A stretch of DNA of 64,000 nt from Bretschneidera sinensis. Lineage: Eukaryota; Streptophyta; Magnoliopsida; Brassicales; Akaniaceae. Both the position numbers and the translations under genes were made by a program. The notes beneath the pieces are model-generated. The model ran no database searches. It had not been told where the DNA came from and worked only from the letters and a program-made list of their open reading frames with translations. Numbering within the stretch: the first letter of the stretch is position 1; each line of letters starts with the position of its first letter. The DNA lies in contig CM043700.1 of the NCBI GenBank assembly GCA_023935145.1, positions 136,806,828-136,870,827 on the forward strand, in the 5' to 3' direction. Positions 34,900 to 46,339 of this stretch are shown piece after piece.

Positions 34900-35565
34900 G
34901 CTTTGGTGATGGGAGATAGAGGATCCATCATCAAGATCTGAGCACGAATTTGAGTATAGGACTCATTGAGGCCCATTAGAAACTGTATAACAAATTCTTG
35001 TTGCTGGTCATCCATCCAAGTTTTCATACCCCCACAAGTGCAAACAAGGACTGGCTGAAAATCCTGAAGCTCATCCCATTAGATTTTCAGGCGAGTATAG
35101 TAAGTATTGACATCAAAAGAGCCTTGAGACAGAGTAGCAAAGTGTTTCTTAATATGGAAAATGTGAGGACCATTGCTCTGATGAATCTAATCATGAAGAT
35201 CGCACCAAACACCCGCCATCGAATTGATGTATAAGAGACTTTAAGCGATGTCTTTAGCAACAGAATTGAGGACCCATGAGGTAACCATGCTGTTGGAACG
35301 AGACCACATGCTAGAAAGGAGATCTATAGTAAAAGAGTGAGGAAAAGACTATCTATGAAACCAGTCTTGTTCATAGCATTTAGAGCCATGAGTATGGCGT
35401 GGCTCCAGGTGTTAAAATTGGATCCCATCAATGGATAAGCAACAAGGATGAGACCTGGATGATCACCATTGGGAAGGAAATAAGGGCTATTGGAATATTC
35501 CATGGAAAAAGGATTGGACCAGGAAGAAGAAGTAGGGGGTCCTCCAATAGAGTAATAAAGGAGGT
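34900..35565 (-). pseudogene. Antisense gag of B2, right part
   Basis: Minus-strand copia gag. The N-terminal segment ([20 protein letters not shown], about 35500-35420) is typical of RE1-like gag; further parts run down to 34900. It is collinear with 41230-41690 in B1. S1 splits it from its continuation at the GCTTT site. Frameshifts and stops abound. Confidence 0.72.
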
Positions 35566-36150
35566 ATTTGTCATTTTGATGAAGAGAGAGTGATCTGAAG
35601 CTGATTGTTTAAAACCTTCAGCAAGCAATACACTAGAAAACTTTGAAAACCATTGTTGAAAGGCTTGCTTAAGGCCATAGAGGGACTTATGTAATCAAGA
35701 AACTGTATTGGCAGGTAAGAAATCCCCCTCATGGTGATAACCAGGTGGTAAGGACATATAAACTTCCTCTGTAAGGTCTCCATGCAAGAAAGCATTATTA
35801 ACATCAAGTTAAGTAAGAGACCAGCCATGTATAGCAGCTAGTGCAAGGAGAATTTTAATAGTAACCAGCTTTGCAACAGGTGAAAAAATGTCAAGAAAAT
35901 CAACGCCCACTTGTTGAGTGTACCCCTTGGCCACTAGGCAAGCTTTGTAATGTTCAATAGAGCCATCAGATTTATATTTTATCTTAGAGACCCATTTGCA
36001 ACTGATTGGACACTTGCTAGGAGGTAGAGTGGTTAAAGACCAAGCAAAATTTGTTTCCAAAGCTTACAGATCAGTACACATTGCCTCTTGCCACTCAAGA
36101 CTCTCAATAGCCTGTGAATAATGTGTGGGCTCGGTGTGAGAGAAAATGGC
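35566..36150 (-). pseudogene. Antisense N-terminal reverse transcriptase of B2
   Basis: Minus-strand copia [21 protein letters not shown] and [20 protein letters not shown] are at about 36000-35870, then LNAFLH-like and QWF segments to SDHSLFIK (35590). It stops before the YVDD box and is followed immediately by gag in the same strand, so integrase is missing and the domain order is scrambled. Confidence 0.78.
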
Positions 36151-36164
36151 AAGGATAAAAGCTT

Positions 36165-36338
36165 AATTGAAACTTTCCCTTGATAGTCGATTCAAACTCA
36201 AAGATTTAGGAGATTTAAAGTAATTTTTGGGATTGTAGATAACCCATTCTGAAAAGGGAATTTCTATTAGCCAACGACATTAGGCTTTACAACTAATTCC
36301 GGATGCTGGTTATCTTGGTTATAAACCAACAAGCACTC
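36165..36338 (+). pseudogene. Sense RT end of B2, first part
   Basis: Plus-strand continuation (a FKLKDLG..K-like segment, then GYLGYKPT). Strand switches between 36150 and 36165. Interrupted at CACTC by D; continues at 39589. Confidence 0.7.
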
Positions 36339-36886
36339 TGATTCAGGAGGATACAAGTCAGATGATGCTGAGTTGTCAGATAGCATGTTGTTGGCACTGA
36401 GATATCTTGAGTTGGTAGATCAGCGCAAAGATGGCAAATAGACTACCTAGAACGGTTTACATCGTTTAACAAGTCACGGGCTCGGATCGGGCCCCTGAGG
36501 CCCTAGTCTGATTGGAAACGACCCTCCGGGCAAAACTCAAGTTTTGAGCATCATTGTTTTTAAGCCAAAAAACGACGTTTAAGCCTTCAATTTTACAGTT
36601 TTTAGTTTTTAGGAAACATTTTATTTTCGATTTCTTTTCAGAATTAGTATTTTCTATAATTTTTCCCTAAATTTATGTTTTTGGGGATTTTTTCCTTTTT
36701 TTGGCTTTGGCCTTATAAATAAGGGGGCCATGAACGGAAAGAATATTATTATTATTGGTATTTGCATAATTTTAAATTAAACATCAGAGGTGTTTCTCTG
36801 TGTTTTTAGGGTTTTTCTTGTGTTTTTCCCTATGAAATATCTGTTGAAACTAGCCTGTAGAATAATTGTTATTTTGTCCGACGTCA
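36339..36886 (+). repeat. 5' LTR of D
   Basis: TGATTCAGG...GACGTCA. TATA box TTATAAATA at 36713-36721. Confidence 0.9.
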
Positions 36887-36887
36887 G

Positions 36888-36900
36888 TTGGTATCAAAGC
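36888..36900 (+). other. Primer-binding site of D
   Basis: TTGGTATCAAAGC, one change from the initiator tRNA-Met complement, one base after the LTR. Confidence 0.85.
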
Positions 36901-36937
36901 TTCAGCATTTTCCTGGGGTAAGATTTCATCAGTTTCC

Positions 36938-37857
36938 GTGGCTGGTGGTCGTGGTCGTGGTCGTCGCGGGCAGGTTCTGAACGAGGAAGCCCCACACCGT
37001 GATCGTAACGTTCATGATGCGATGATTGAGGATTTACAGAGGCAAGTTGCAGAGTTAACCCACCGTCTAACGGCACAGGATTTCGGTGATCGTGAGATGG
37101 AAGATCACGATTCTGATTCCAGTTTCGAAAACCTGCATCACAATCCTGCTCAATTCTGGGAGCACCGTGGTTGGGAGAATCGTTATGGAGACCTCGGTTT
37201 CAGAGTGGATCTGCCCAAGTTTTCTGGTACATTTCAGGCCGAAGGATTCATCGATTGGTTGAATGATATAGAGCGTATTTTTGAGTATAAGAGAGTCTCA
37301 AATCGTGTTAAAGTGAAACTGGTCGCCATCAAACTCAAAGGCATAACATTTATGTGGTGGGAGCAGTTGAGGCGCTCATGTGACCAGATGGGCAAGGCCA
37401 AGATCACAAATTGGGAGGGGATGAAGAAAAAGATGAAGGGTCACTTCCTTCCTTTCGGCTACAGTTTCAGCGACTTCATTCGTTGAGGTAAGGCACAAGA
37501 TCGATGGATGATTATATGGAGGAGTTCTATCAATTGATAGCCCAAAATGATTTATCCAAGACAGAAGAGCAGATAGCGGCATGGTATTTGAGGGGATTAC
37601 GACAGCCCCTACAGGATGTGCTCAGCCTTCACTCATTGTGGACCATTTCTGAAGCATACCAGCGTGCACTTACGGTGGAAAAACAGCAGAATAAAAGGCC
37701 AATGATCAGAAGCAATCAAAACAGTCGGCTAGTTCACCCTCAAGAATACCATCCTACCTAGTAGCCACCCCAAGGTAACTCTCACTCAAATATTAGATGT
37801 TTCAGATGTGGTGATCAGGGACATAAACCGACTGAGTACAGGAAGCCTACTAGTTAG
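36938..37857 (+). pseudogene. gag of D
   Basis: The expected ATG of the Gly/Arg-rich start (VAGGRGRGRRG) is GTG at 36938. Retrotrans_gag core follows: RVDLPKFSGTFQAEGFIDWL, then WWEQL and MKGHFLPFGY, ending at a TGA at 37484-37486. Another open part, 37504-37761, has YQLIAQNDL and YLRGL. The knuckle CFRCGDQGHKPTEY near 37800 has Tyr for the last Cys. The style fits chromovirus-like or Tekay/Reina gag. Confidence 0.82.
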
Positions 37858-39153
37858 AAAGGCAAAAATCTCCTGATTGAGGACGACGTGGTAGAAGAAA
37901 CTGAGGAGATTAGAGAGCCTGTATATGACGATGATAAAGATGGAGATGTGTTATATGGAGATGGCCATAAGACTCTGGTCGTTCGTAAGAGTCTACTGAC
38001 CCCTAAGGGCGATTCAGGGGACGACTGGTTGAGAACCAATATTTTCTGCATAATCTGCATAGTTATAGATAAAGTCTGCAAGATGATCATTGAGAGTGGT
38101 AGTTGTGAGAACGTAGTATCTGAAGAGACTGTCCATAAATTTCTATTGAAGACAGATCGTTATCTCAAGCCGTATAAATTGTCGTGGCTGAATAAAGGTA
38201 GTGAGGTAACAGTAGATAGGCGATGCCTAGTGTCTTTTTCGATTGGTAAGAAATATTTTGATAATACTTTGTGTGATGTTGTGTCTATGGATGCTTGTCA
38301 TGTATTGTTAGGCAGACCTTGGCAGTATAATCACAGTGTTATTCATGATGGGCGGAAAAATACATATTCCCTTAGCATCAAAAGGAAGAAGATTGTGTTG
38401 GCACCTCGTCGGGAAGGAACCACTCCTACCCTGGTTGCCAATAATATTAACCTACTTTCTATGTCTAGGTTTTTAGCTGAGATTGAGCATGGAGACGTGG
38501 TCTATGCTCTGCTGCCTTGTGGGAATAGTGTAGCAGACATGAATCCAGATTTACCAGCAGAGGTGCAGCAGTTGTTGGCAGAATTTTCTGACCTGATGTT
38601 AGAGGATCTTCTTCCTGGGTTGCTGCCTAATTTTGAAAATGTGTTTGAGGTAAACTGTGATGCATCTGGGGTTGGTATTGGTGGTGTTCTGAGTCAAGAA
38701 GGGCGCCCCATAGCTTTTTTCAGTGAGAAGCTATCAGGATCAAAGAAGAAGGTTCAGAGCAACAATCATCATCGTCAGGTACTTTTTGATGTTGGTGATT
38801 TTGTTTGGGTAGTATTAACTCATGATTATTTTCCTGTGGGAGAGTATAATAAGCTTAAGGAGTGGAAGATTGGACCCTGTGAGATCCTGCAGAAGATCAA
38901 TGATAACACCTACAGACTACACCTCCCCAGTCATTTGAGGACTTCTGATGTCTTTAATGTGAAATATTTGAGTCCTTGTTTTGTGGATTCCAATGAAACT
39001 ATTGTGAACTCGAGGACGAGTTCTTTCCAACCCAAGGCGATTGATGTAGGAGGATACAAGTTAGATGAGGTTGAGTTGTTAGATAGCACGTTGTTGGCAC
39101 TGAGATACCTTGAGTTGACAGGTCAGTGCAAAGATGGCAAGTGGACTACCTAG
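37858..39153 (+). pseudogene. D pol deletion product: protease, RNase H piece, integrase tail
   Basis: Open from the TAG at 37855 to the stop at 39153, which lies inside the 3' LTR. The protease-like part has IIESGSCENVVS (Glu-Ser-Gly at the expected Asp-Ser-Gly) and VLLGRPWQYN. RT is represented only by a short pre-RT stretch (PAEVQQLLAEFSDLM). Then comes NCDASGVGIGGVLSQEGRPI (RNase H start), a second in-frame jump to the integrase C-terminal region (FDVGDFVWV, YKLKEWKIGPCEIL-like) and a tail coded in the LTR. Two large deletions kept the frame open for about 430 codons. It cannot encode a polymerase. Confidence 0.85.
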
Positions 39154-39588
39154 AACGGTTTACATCGTTTAGCGAGCCATGGGCTCGGATCGGGTCCTTG
39201 AGACCCTAGTTTGATTGGAAACGGGCCTCCGGGCAAAAATCAAATATTGAGCGTTGTTGTTTTTAAGCCAAAAAATGATGTTTAAGCCTTCAATTTTACA
39301 GTTTTCAGTTTTTAGGAAACTTTCCATTTTCGATTTCTTTTCATAATTGGTATTTTCCCTAAATTTTCTCTAAATTTATGTTTTCGGGGATTTTTGCCTT
39401 TTTTTAGCTTTGGCCTTATAAATAAAGAGGCCATGAACGGAAAGAATATTATTATTATTGGTATTTGCATAATTTTAAATTAAACATCAGAGGTGTTTCT
39501 CTGTGTTTTTAGGGTTTTTCTCGTGTTTCTCCGTGTGAAATATCTGTTGAAATAGCCTGCAGAATAATCACTATTCTGCCCGGCGTCA
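39042..39588 (+). repeat. 3' LTR of D
   Basis: TGATGTAGG...GGCGTCA, 547 bp, followed by CACTC. Its first 110 bp also encode the end of the open pol frame. Confidence 0.9.
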
Positions 39589-40275
39589 CACTCCCATGGA
39601 ACCTAACTTCAAGCTTTCTCAAAATAAAATAGACTTACTTGACTATCCAACAATGTAAAGACGGATGTTTGGTAAGTTGCTTTATCTTACCATCACAAGA
39701 CCTGATCTCTCTTATTCAGTAAACCGTCTTAGTCAATTTCTTGCCATACCAAGATTACCCCATTTAAAAGTAACTCAACGTGTACTTCAGTATATGAAGA
39801 ACACACCAAACAAGGTCTCTTCTTTCTTACTACTGCTTCTGTTCAATTAAAAGCCTTTACTGATTCAGATTGGGCTACTTGTCCAGATACTAGACGATTT
39901 GTCAGTGGTTACGTGTTTCTTAGGGACTCATTGATCTCTTGGAAGTCTAAGAAGCAACACACAATATCTTGGTCCTCTGCATAAGCTAAGTATCGCTCTA
40001 TGGCCAATGTAACTTATGAACTCATGTGGCTGTTGTCCCTGCTCAAAGATTTATTTGTTCCTCATCCAAGTCTAGCTTTGCTATTTTGTGATAATCAAGA
40101 AGCTCTACATATAACTGCTAATCCAGTGTTTCATGAGCGTATGAAGCATATAGAGATCAATTGTCATATTTTTCAAGAAAAAATTCAGAATGGTTACTTG
40201 AAAACCTTACTTAGTTCATGTTTTTGCTTGGCAAGATGAGACTTCACAACATTCGTTCTCCATCTCTAGGGGGAG
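39589..40275 (+). pseudogene. Sense RNase H region of B2
   Basis: Continues from 36338: [25 protein letters not shown] segment (39670-39740), then ADSDWA-type RNase H start in a shifted frame, then AEYRSM and LFCDNQ (about 39985-40100). A TAA near 39657 and frameshifts break it. A GGGGGAG polypurine tract directly precedes the LTR at 40276. Confidence 0.78.
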
Positions 40276-40503
40276 TATTAGAGAAATTATACTTCTCCTT
40301 CTATTTTCTCTATATTTTCTGTTATGAAGAATATTCCTTAGTTTGTTATTTCATTAATATATGTGCTGAGGTGAGCTGGTGGTTGTTACAATTTGTTATC
40401 ATTGTCCTCAGCCCCTATATATTGTTCTTTGGTTTGTACTCGTTGAATGTAATGTAGTGATGAATATTTCATAATTTTATTCATTCCCCTGCCTTTTCTA
40501 ATA
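40276..40503 (+). repeat. LTR shared by B2 and B1
   Basis: 228 bp, TATTAGAG...TTTCTAATA. TGGTATCAGAGC (initiator tRNA-Met site) follows at 40504-40515. Confidence 0.88.
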
Positions 40504-40515
40504 TGGTATCAGAGC

Positions 40516-41690
40516 ACTAATGGATAGAAGATTAAAATGAAAAAGAGGTACAAACAAAACATGCTCAAGTGTGAGTTGGGCAGACAAGCGCACATAGCCA
40601 ATCCGACTGATAGAGACGGAATAACCATTAGGTAGAGTAACAGAAGAAGATGGAGTGCATGTAGAGGAAGTAAAACATACACAGGGAACAACATATATGG
40701 TGTGTTGCACCAGTATCAAGAACCCATGAAGAAGAAAGAATAGAGTTAGAACATGACTTGGAGGAGAAAGAAGAAATACTAGTGAAATTGGAGATAAACA
40801 GACCTGGCGACTGCGATTCACTTAGAGGTGTAATGGAGCTGTGGTTAAGCTACGAGTTGAGCAGAGCAATGAGCTGTTAGCATTGATTCAGAGTAAGGGA
40901 GCTCATAAAGGAACCAACAGCGAGAGTAGCAGATGAGTAACCTGAACCAACAACAGATCCCAAACCAGCTTGATTCGCAAAAGATTGAGTGGGCTAGATT
41001 TTGGATTTAAACTTGTAGCTTGGTGGATAACCATGTAATTTGTAACATTTATCAATAGTGTGGCCCAAAATACCACAGTGAGAACAGCTAAGGCTGTCAT
41101 GTTTAGGCTTGGAGTTGGAATTGGTTACTTATATAGGGGAATGCTAGGTACCAAACGCTATAGCCTCTGGCATGGGTGGTGTACCCAAACTGATGTCTCA
41201 CTGCCATTCCTCTTATACAATAAATGCAAAAGCTTTGGTGATGGGAGGCAGAGGATCCATCATCAATATCTGAGCACGAATCTAAGCATAGGACTCATTG
41301 AGGCCCATTAGAAACTGCATAACAAATTCCCGTTGCTGGTCATCCATCCAAGTTTTCATGCCCCCACAAGTGCAAACAGGGACTAGTCGAAAATCCTGAA
41401 GCTCATCCCATTGGATTTTTAGGCGAGTATAGTAAGTATTGATATCAAAAGAGCCTTGAGACAAAGTAGCAAGGTGCTTATTAATCTGGAAAACATGAGG
41501 ATCATTGCTCTGATGAAACTGATCATGAAGATCGCGGCAAACACTCGCCGCTGAACCGATGTACAAGACACTATCAGTGAAGTCTTTAGCAACAGATTTG
41601 AGGATCCATGAGGTAACCATGCTGTTGCAATGAGACCACACACTCGAAAGGAGATCTATAGCAGAAGGGCGAAGAAGAGACTCCATGCAA
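40516..41690 (-). pseudogene. Antisense gag-protease of B1
   Basis: Read on minus: gag (41690-41240: MQFLMGLNESYA), a degraded CCHC knuckle region near 41100-41000, a HTIYVVPCV segment after the protease motif, and FHFNLLSISAL at about 40520. The last codons run directly into the reversed primer site (AGTGCTCTGATACCA), so the junction is at a short shared sequence. Same junction at 59178-59190. Confidence 0.75.
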
Positions 41691-42050
41691 GAAAGCATTA
41701 TTAACATCAAGTTGAGTAGGAGACCAACCATGTATAGCAGCTAGGGCAAGGAGAATTTTAACAATAACCAGCTTTACAACAGGTGAAAAAGTGTCAAGAA
41801 AATCAATGCCCTCTTGTTGAGTGTACTATTGGCCACTAGGAGAGCTTTGTAACGTTTAATAGAGCCATCAGCTTTATATTATATCTTATAGACCCATTTG
41901 TAACTGATTAGACGTTTGCCAAGAGGTAGAGTGGTTAAAGACCAAGTGGAATTGGTTTCCAAAGCTTGCAGATCAGTACACATTGCCTCTTGCCACTCAG
42001 GAATCTCAATAGCCAGTGAATAATGTGTGGGCTCAGTGTGAGAGGAAATG
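41691..42050 (-). pseudogene. Antisense N-terminal RT of B1 (shortened)
   Basis: Minus-strand RT start (WQEAMCTDLQALETNSTWSL, then KWVYKI-type and YKADGSIKRYKA). Less complete than in B2: joined to gag near 41690 after a LSCMES segment. Confidence 0.72.
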
Positions 42051-42905
42051 GCAAGGAATTGAAACTTTCCCTTGATATTCGGTTCAAACTCAAAGATTTG
42101 AGAGATTTAAAGTATTTATTGGGATTAGAGGTAGCCCATTCTGACAAGGGAATTTCTATTAGCCAACAGTATTATGCCTTGCAACTAATTTTGGATGTTG
42201 GTTATCTTGGTTATAAACCAGCATGCACTCCCATGGAACCTAACCTCAGGCTTTCTCAAAATGAAGGAGACTTACTTGACGATCCAACAATGTACGAACG
42301 GATGATTGGTAAGTTGCTTTATCTTACCATCACAAGACCTGATCTCTCTTATTCAGTAAACCGCCTTAGTCAATTTCTTGCCACTCCAAGATTACCCCAT
42401 TTAAAAGTAACTCAACGTATACTTCAATATCCCATTGGATTTTCAGGCGAATATAGTAAGTATTGACATCAAAAGAGCCTTGAGACAAAGTAGCAAGGTG
42501 CATCATTGATCTCTTGGATGTCTAAGAAACAACACACAATATCTCGATCCTCTACATAAGCTGAGTATCGCTCTATGGCCAATGCAACTTGTAAACTCAT
42601 GTGGTTATTGTCCCTTCTCAAAGATTTATTTGTTCCTCATCCAAATCTAGCTTTGCTATTTTGTGATAATCAAGCAGCTCTACATATAGTTTCCAATCCA
42701 GTGTTTCATGAGCGTACGAAGCATATAGAGATCGATTGTCATGTAGTTCAAGAAAAAATTCAGAATGGTTACTTGAAAACCTTACACATATCATCACAAC
42801 ATCAATTGGCAGATACATTTACTAAGGCTCTTCACCCTACTCGGTTCATGTTTTTGCTTGGAAAGATGGGAATTCACAACATTTATTCTCCATCTTGAGG
42901 GGGAG
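42051..42905 (+). pseudogene. Sense RT end and RNase H of B1
   Basis: [51 protein letters not shown], then a 70-bp stretch of antisense gag sequence (about 42431-42500) replacing the first part of RNase H, then ISWMSKKQHT and [12 protein letters not shown], and [13 protein letters not shown]. Ends with a stop in GGGGGAG just before the LTR. Confidence 0.8.
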
Positions 42906-43133
42906 TGTTAGAGAAATTATACCTATCCTTCTATTTGCTCTGTATTTTCTGTTATGAAGAATATTCCTTAGTTTGTTATTTCATCAATATCTGTGCTGAA
43001 GTGAGCTGGAGATTGTTACAATTTGTTATCATTGTCTCCAGCCCCTATATATTGTTCTTTGGTATGTACTCGTTGAATGCAATGTAGGGATGAATATTTC
43101 ATCATTTTATTCATTCCCTTACATTTTCTAATA
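42906..43133 (+). repeat. Right LTR of B1
   Basis: 228 bp, TGTTAGAG...TTTCTAATA, followed by ATAAG and the repeat of about 250 bp. Confidence 0.88.
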
Positions 43134-43796
43134 ATAAGTGAATGGAAGAGTCAAGAGGCTAAAAGTCAGGAGTGATGAAAAATTTGTCATGAATGACAAT
43201 GATACTTTACAAAATAACTAATTTAGAAAAATTCAGCTTATTTAATGTGATTCTCATTTGGTGTTCTGTATAAAAATCAAACAAGTCGAAATGTTGAATG
43301 TGTCTTTCTCATTAACTAAATATCCAATTTTTTTGAAAGGACCTACCCTTTTTGTTTGGTCTGTGGAATTTGAGAACTATCAGTCTAGTACAATAAAAAA
43401 AAAATGGGAAATTTAAAATGTACATCGACCACCTTTAAACTATGAATATTTAGCTTTTAGGTTCTTATATTATGAATTAATATCATTTTTGCAAATTTTT
43501 AATTAATTGCAATGTAATATTGTAACATTTTCAAACATTGTTTATCAACGAAATTATTTTAAAAACTTAACAATATAAAGAATTTGATAATTATATTTTT
43601 ATACATTTGCACAGATAAATATGATACACCATGTAAAATCTATAAGAATTGTTTTAGTATTAAAATGTTAACTTCTTGTTTTTATTATTAAAAAATACAA
43701 AAAAAAAAAACAGATGATTGAAAAATTCATAAAATAATATTTGATGACTTCAAAATAGTTCTTAGAATTCATTGAAACCTTGTTTTGTAGCATTTA
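43134..43796. repeat. Diverged unit of the 250-bp repeat and AT-rich spacer
   Basis: GAATGGAAGAGTCAAGAGGC and the following 120 bp match the units at 56607 and 56862. The rest is AT-rich with no gene. Confidence 0.6.
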
Positions 43797-44973
43797 AAAA
43801 TCTTATAAAAATGAGAAAAAAAATAGATTTTAAATTGATAAAGGTGATAACTTTGTGCAACTAATTAAAAGTTTTGAAGATCTTTGAAACCAACTTCGTA
43901 ATTTACTAAAATATCTAAATTCAATCAATCCAAAGTTTATGAGCCTTTTGATGCAATTTTCCTTAAAGTTAACACCATCTGATGTGAAATATAATAGAGA
44001 AATAAAGCATAACTGTGTCAGTTGGAATATTGAATTAACAAATCAAATTTGTTGCTTCTCTAAAGTTTCCAAGCGAAAAATAAACAATTCAAGTCACTTG
44101 TAGCACTGAGATAGAAGAGCTTCACTATCAGTTGTAGCACTGAGATGCCCCAACTTACTCGTGGCCGAATAAAGATGACTGGGGAAGATGAAGAAGAAAA
44201 CCCATGATACAGTTATGTTTGCACTCTCTCTGCCTGGCTCAAAAAGTATTTTTATTTGGAACACCAGTTCAATGTACATACAAAGTATTAATAATTGAAT
44301 GGTTTATTTTTTTCTAGTATGGGTTGAAAGTTTCCAACCTTACTACTTGACAGAGATTTTAATGTTTTTCATCCATACATCAAAAACAAAAAAGACTTGA
44401 AAGATCCCTCACAGAATTATGAGCCAGCCAGGGAAAATAACAAGTAATCCTAGTTGAAATATCTTTTGTTTTCTTTTATTTCTGTTTACTTGGTTGTGTT
44501 TTGGCTCGCAAAAGAACAACTTTTGTCTTGTTACCTTATAGTCTCTTCCATTCATTTATTATCTTGTTAGAATTGTTGCTTCAGGGGAAAGTTATTTTGA
44601 AGATAATAAATGAATGAAAGAGTTAAGAGGCTAAAAATGAAAAGGGATGAAGAAGAATTTGTCATGAACGAAAGTGATACCTTACTAATTGGCCTAAGGC
44701 ACCTCAAGTCCAAAATAATTCAAATTAGTGTGATTCTCTTTTGGCGTTCTGAAATAAAAATAAGAGAAGCTGAAATATTAAACCTGGGATGTGCACTCGA
44801 TCTTTTTGAGATTCCAACTCAATATTTAATTTTTTTCTCTTTTATTAATTTATCTTAGATGCTAAATATCAATAATATCCTTAAGAGCATGTTTGGTTGC
44901 ACAAAGAATTATGCTTGAGAGGGATGAAGCTTTCATATTTGTATTGATAGTCTGATTGACTTATGCTGAATAG
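43797..44973. repeat. Segmental duplication, copy 1 (pairs with 57185-58358)
   Basis: About 1.18 kb; I counted roughly 15 differences to the other copy (about 1.3 per cent). It includes a receptor-kinase 5' remnant. Similarity stops at TAGGAT, where copia E begins here and unrelated sequence begins at 58359. Confidence 0.88.
44094..44279 (-). pseudogene. Receptor-kinase 5' remnant, copy 1
   Basis: Encodes FFFIFPSHLYSATSKLGHLS and TDSEALLS, nearly identical to residues 11-41 of the kinase at 56480. Upstream is its 5' leader (CTCTCTCTGCCTGGCTCAAAAA). Nine codons of the signal peptide are missing and it stops after the start of the LRR N-terminal cap. No LRR or kinase sequence follows. Confidence 0.8.
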
Positions 44974-45253
44974 GATCATCACGGGTTTTAAAAGAAAATA
45001 TAGAGGCATCAGAAGTCATGTAATTGCAACAGGCAGAATCAAAATACCATCGAGATGTACCTGGTGTAGCTGACATGGCTATATTATTACCAATTTTATT
45101 TAGAGCCTCAGTAAGAACGGTGCAGAAACCACTCCAATCTGGTGGAGAGCTGGATGAAGTTGGTGTAGCATCAGTGGCTACAGCAGTAGTATTCTTTGGC
45201 TTGGAATAGAACCGATTGTATGAGCCTCGAGAGCGATATTGGTTCCCATTTGA

Positions 45254-46034
45254 CTAATTTCCATATGGAAGTTTAGGGCAGTCTGCTAGATAGTGACCCG
45301 GTTCTCTGCAGACTTTACATAGGCAAGAAGGACATTTGAGCAATTCATGCCCTTGTGAATGACAATACTTGCAATATAAGGGCTTCTGGTATGGTTTTGC
45401 CTTGGCAGCTGGTGTGGCAAGAGCAACGGGTGCTGCAAGGGCAACATCTGTATGAGATCCTTGTAATGTGGCAAGATGTGTTTCCTCACTGAGTAGATCA
45501 AAAAAGACGTCGTTTAGGGGAGGTATCGCGCCCCGGTGTAGGATTGAAGCTCGTAAAGGTTCAAATTCCTCTCTCAAGCCTATCAAGAATTGCATAATGC
45601 GTGTCTCAGTTCGGTACTTTCCATGAACATTAGCATCTTTTGTGCATTCCCAAGTTGGGTCAGTGAGAGCTAACTGGTTCCACACGGCAGTCATCTGAGA
45701 TAAAAAACTGTTGACAGTTTGTCCAGATTCTTGGCGCATGCTATGAAGGGTAAAAAGAAGACGATACCGATTTGAGATGTCTGCCCTGGTGTAGCGGTGT
45801 TAGAGAAGATCCCAAACTTCTTTAGCTGTATGGAGTGTACCAAATTGAAGTTTGATTTCTGGGATAATAGTGGCACGAAACCATGTGAGAATCTGATGAT
45901 TTTTACTATCCCAGTCCTCTAGACGGTCAATATATTTGTCAGCATCTTCGTCATCCTTCTTCTTGGGTTAAATGATATCTCCAATCACGTAACGCCACAA
46001 TTTTCATCCACAGGGTAAGTCCGATTCAGCCATA
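45254..46034 (-). pseudogene. gag of copia E
   Basis: ATG at 46034-46032 (MAESDLP), stops near 46010 and 45968, then a readable UBN2-type gag: ILTWFRATIIPEI, LLFTLHSMRQESGQTVNSFL, IMQFLIGLREEFEPLRASIL, ending with two knuckles, CKYCHSQGHELLKC and CKVCREPGHYLADC, both CX2CX4HX4C. The stretch 45739-45254 is open for 161 residues. Two intact knuckles make this the best-preserved nucleocapsid in the window, but the start is broken and pol is absent. Confidence 0.82.
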
Positions 46035-46325
46035 GTCGCAAAGAGAAATGTGAACCTCCAAGAAACTAGTGACGTGGTGGTCAATTGATGATGTGGCGGT
46101 CAACGGGTGATGTGGCGCTGACGTGGCTTTTAGGGCTGACGTGGCAACAATGTGTCTGAAACAGGAGCGGTGGCGAAGATGATGTCAATAGAGAATGAGA
46201 CTCCGACTATAGTGGTGACCCGATGGGTATGAAACGGATATACTAGAAGTTTTTCTGATGGGAATGATCCACTAATAGTGACAATCACAGAGCATACTCA
46301 ACTCTTAATATACCGAGAACCATTA

Positions 46326-46339
46326 TGGCTCTGATACCA
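46326..46339 (-). other. Primer-binding site of copia E
   Basis: Plus strand TGGCTCTGATACCA, the exact 3' end of plant initiator tRNA-Met, directly next to the LTR. Confidence 0.88.

Larger units (their letters stand above)
36339..39588 (+). mobile_element. Ty3/gypsy element D, internally deleted
   Basis: 3250 bp with LTRs 36339-36886 (548 bp) and 39042-39588 (547 bp), target duplication CACTC at 34-38 and 89-93 of those lines (36334-36338, 39589-39593). Primer site of tRNA-Met(i) type. The interior of 2.15 kb keeps gag, protease, part of RNase H and the integrase C-terminal tail, but lacks the RT core and the integrase catalytic core. Confidence 0.93.
34900..43133 (+). mobile_element. RE1-like copia elements B2 and B1 in tandem, internally inverted
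   Basis: Plus-strand LTRs of 228 bp at 40276-40503 and 42906-43133. The left LTR of B2 is not here, but its counterpart is at 58950-59177. Order after each LTR: primer site, antisense protease-gag, antisense N-terminal RT, then sense RT end and RNase H, polypurine tract and LTR. B2 and B1 share the middle LTR. Flanks ATAAA (58945-58949) and ATAAG (43134-43138) fit a target duplication inside the repeat of about 250 bp. B2 is interrupted by D (36339-39588). Confidence 0.82.

Noticed and set aside
45024..45209. Plus-strand open frame
   Set aside because: Antisense shadow of the gag of copia E.
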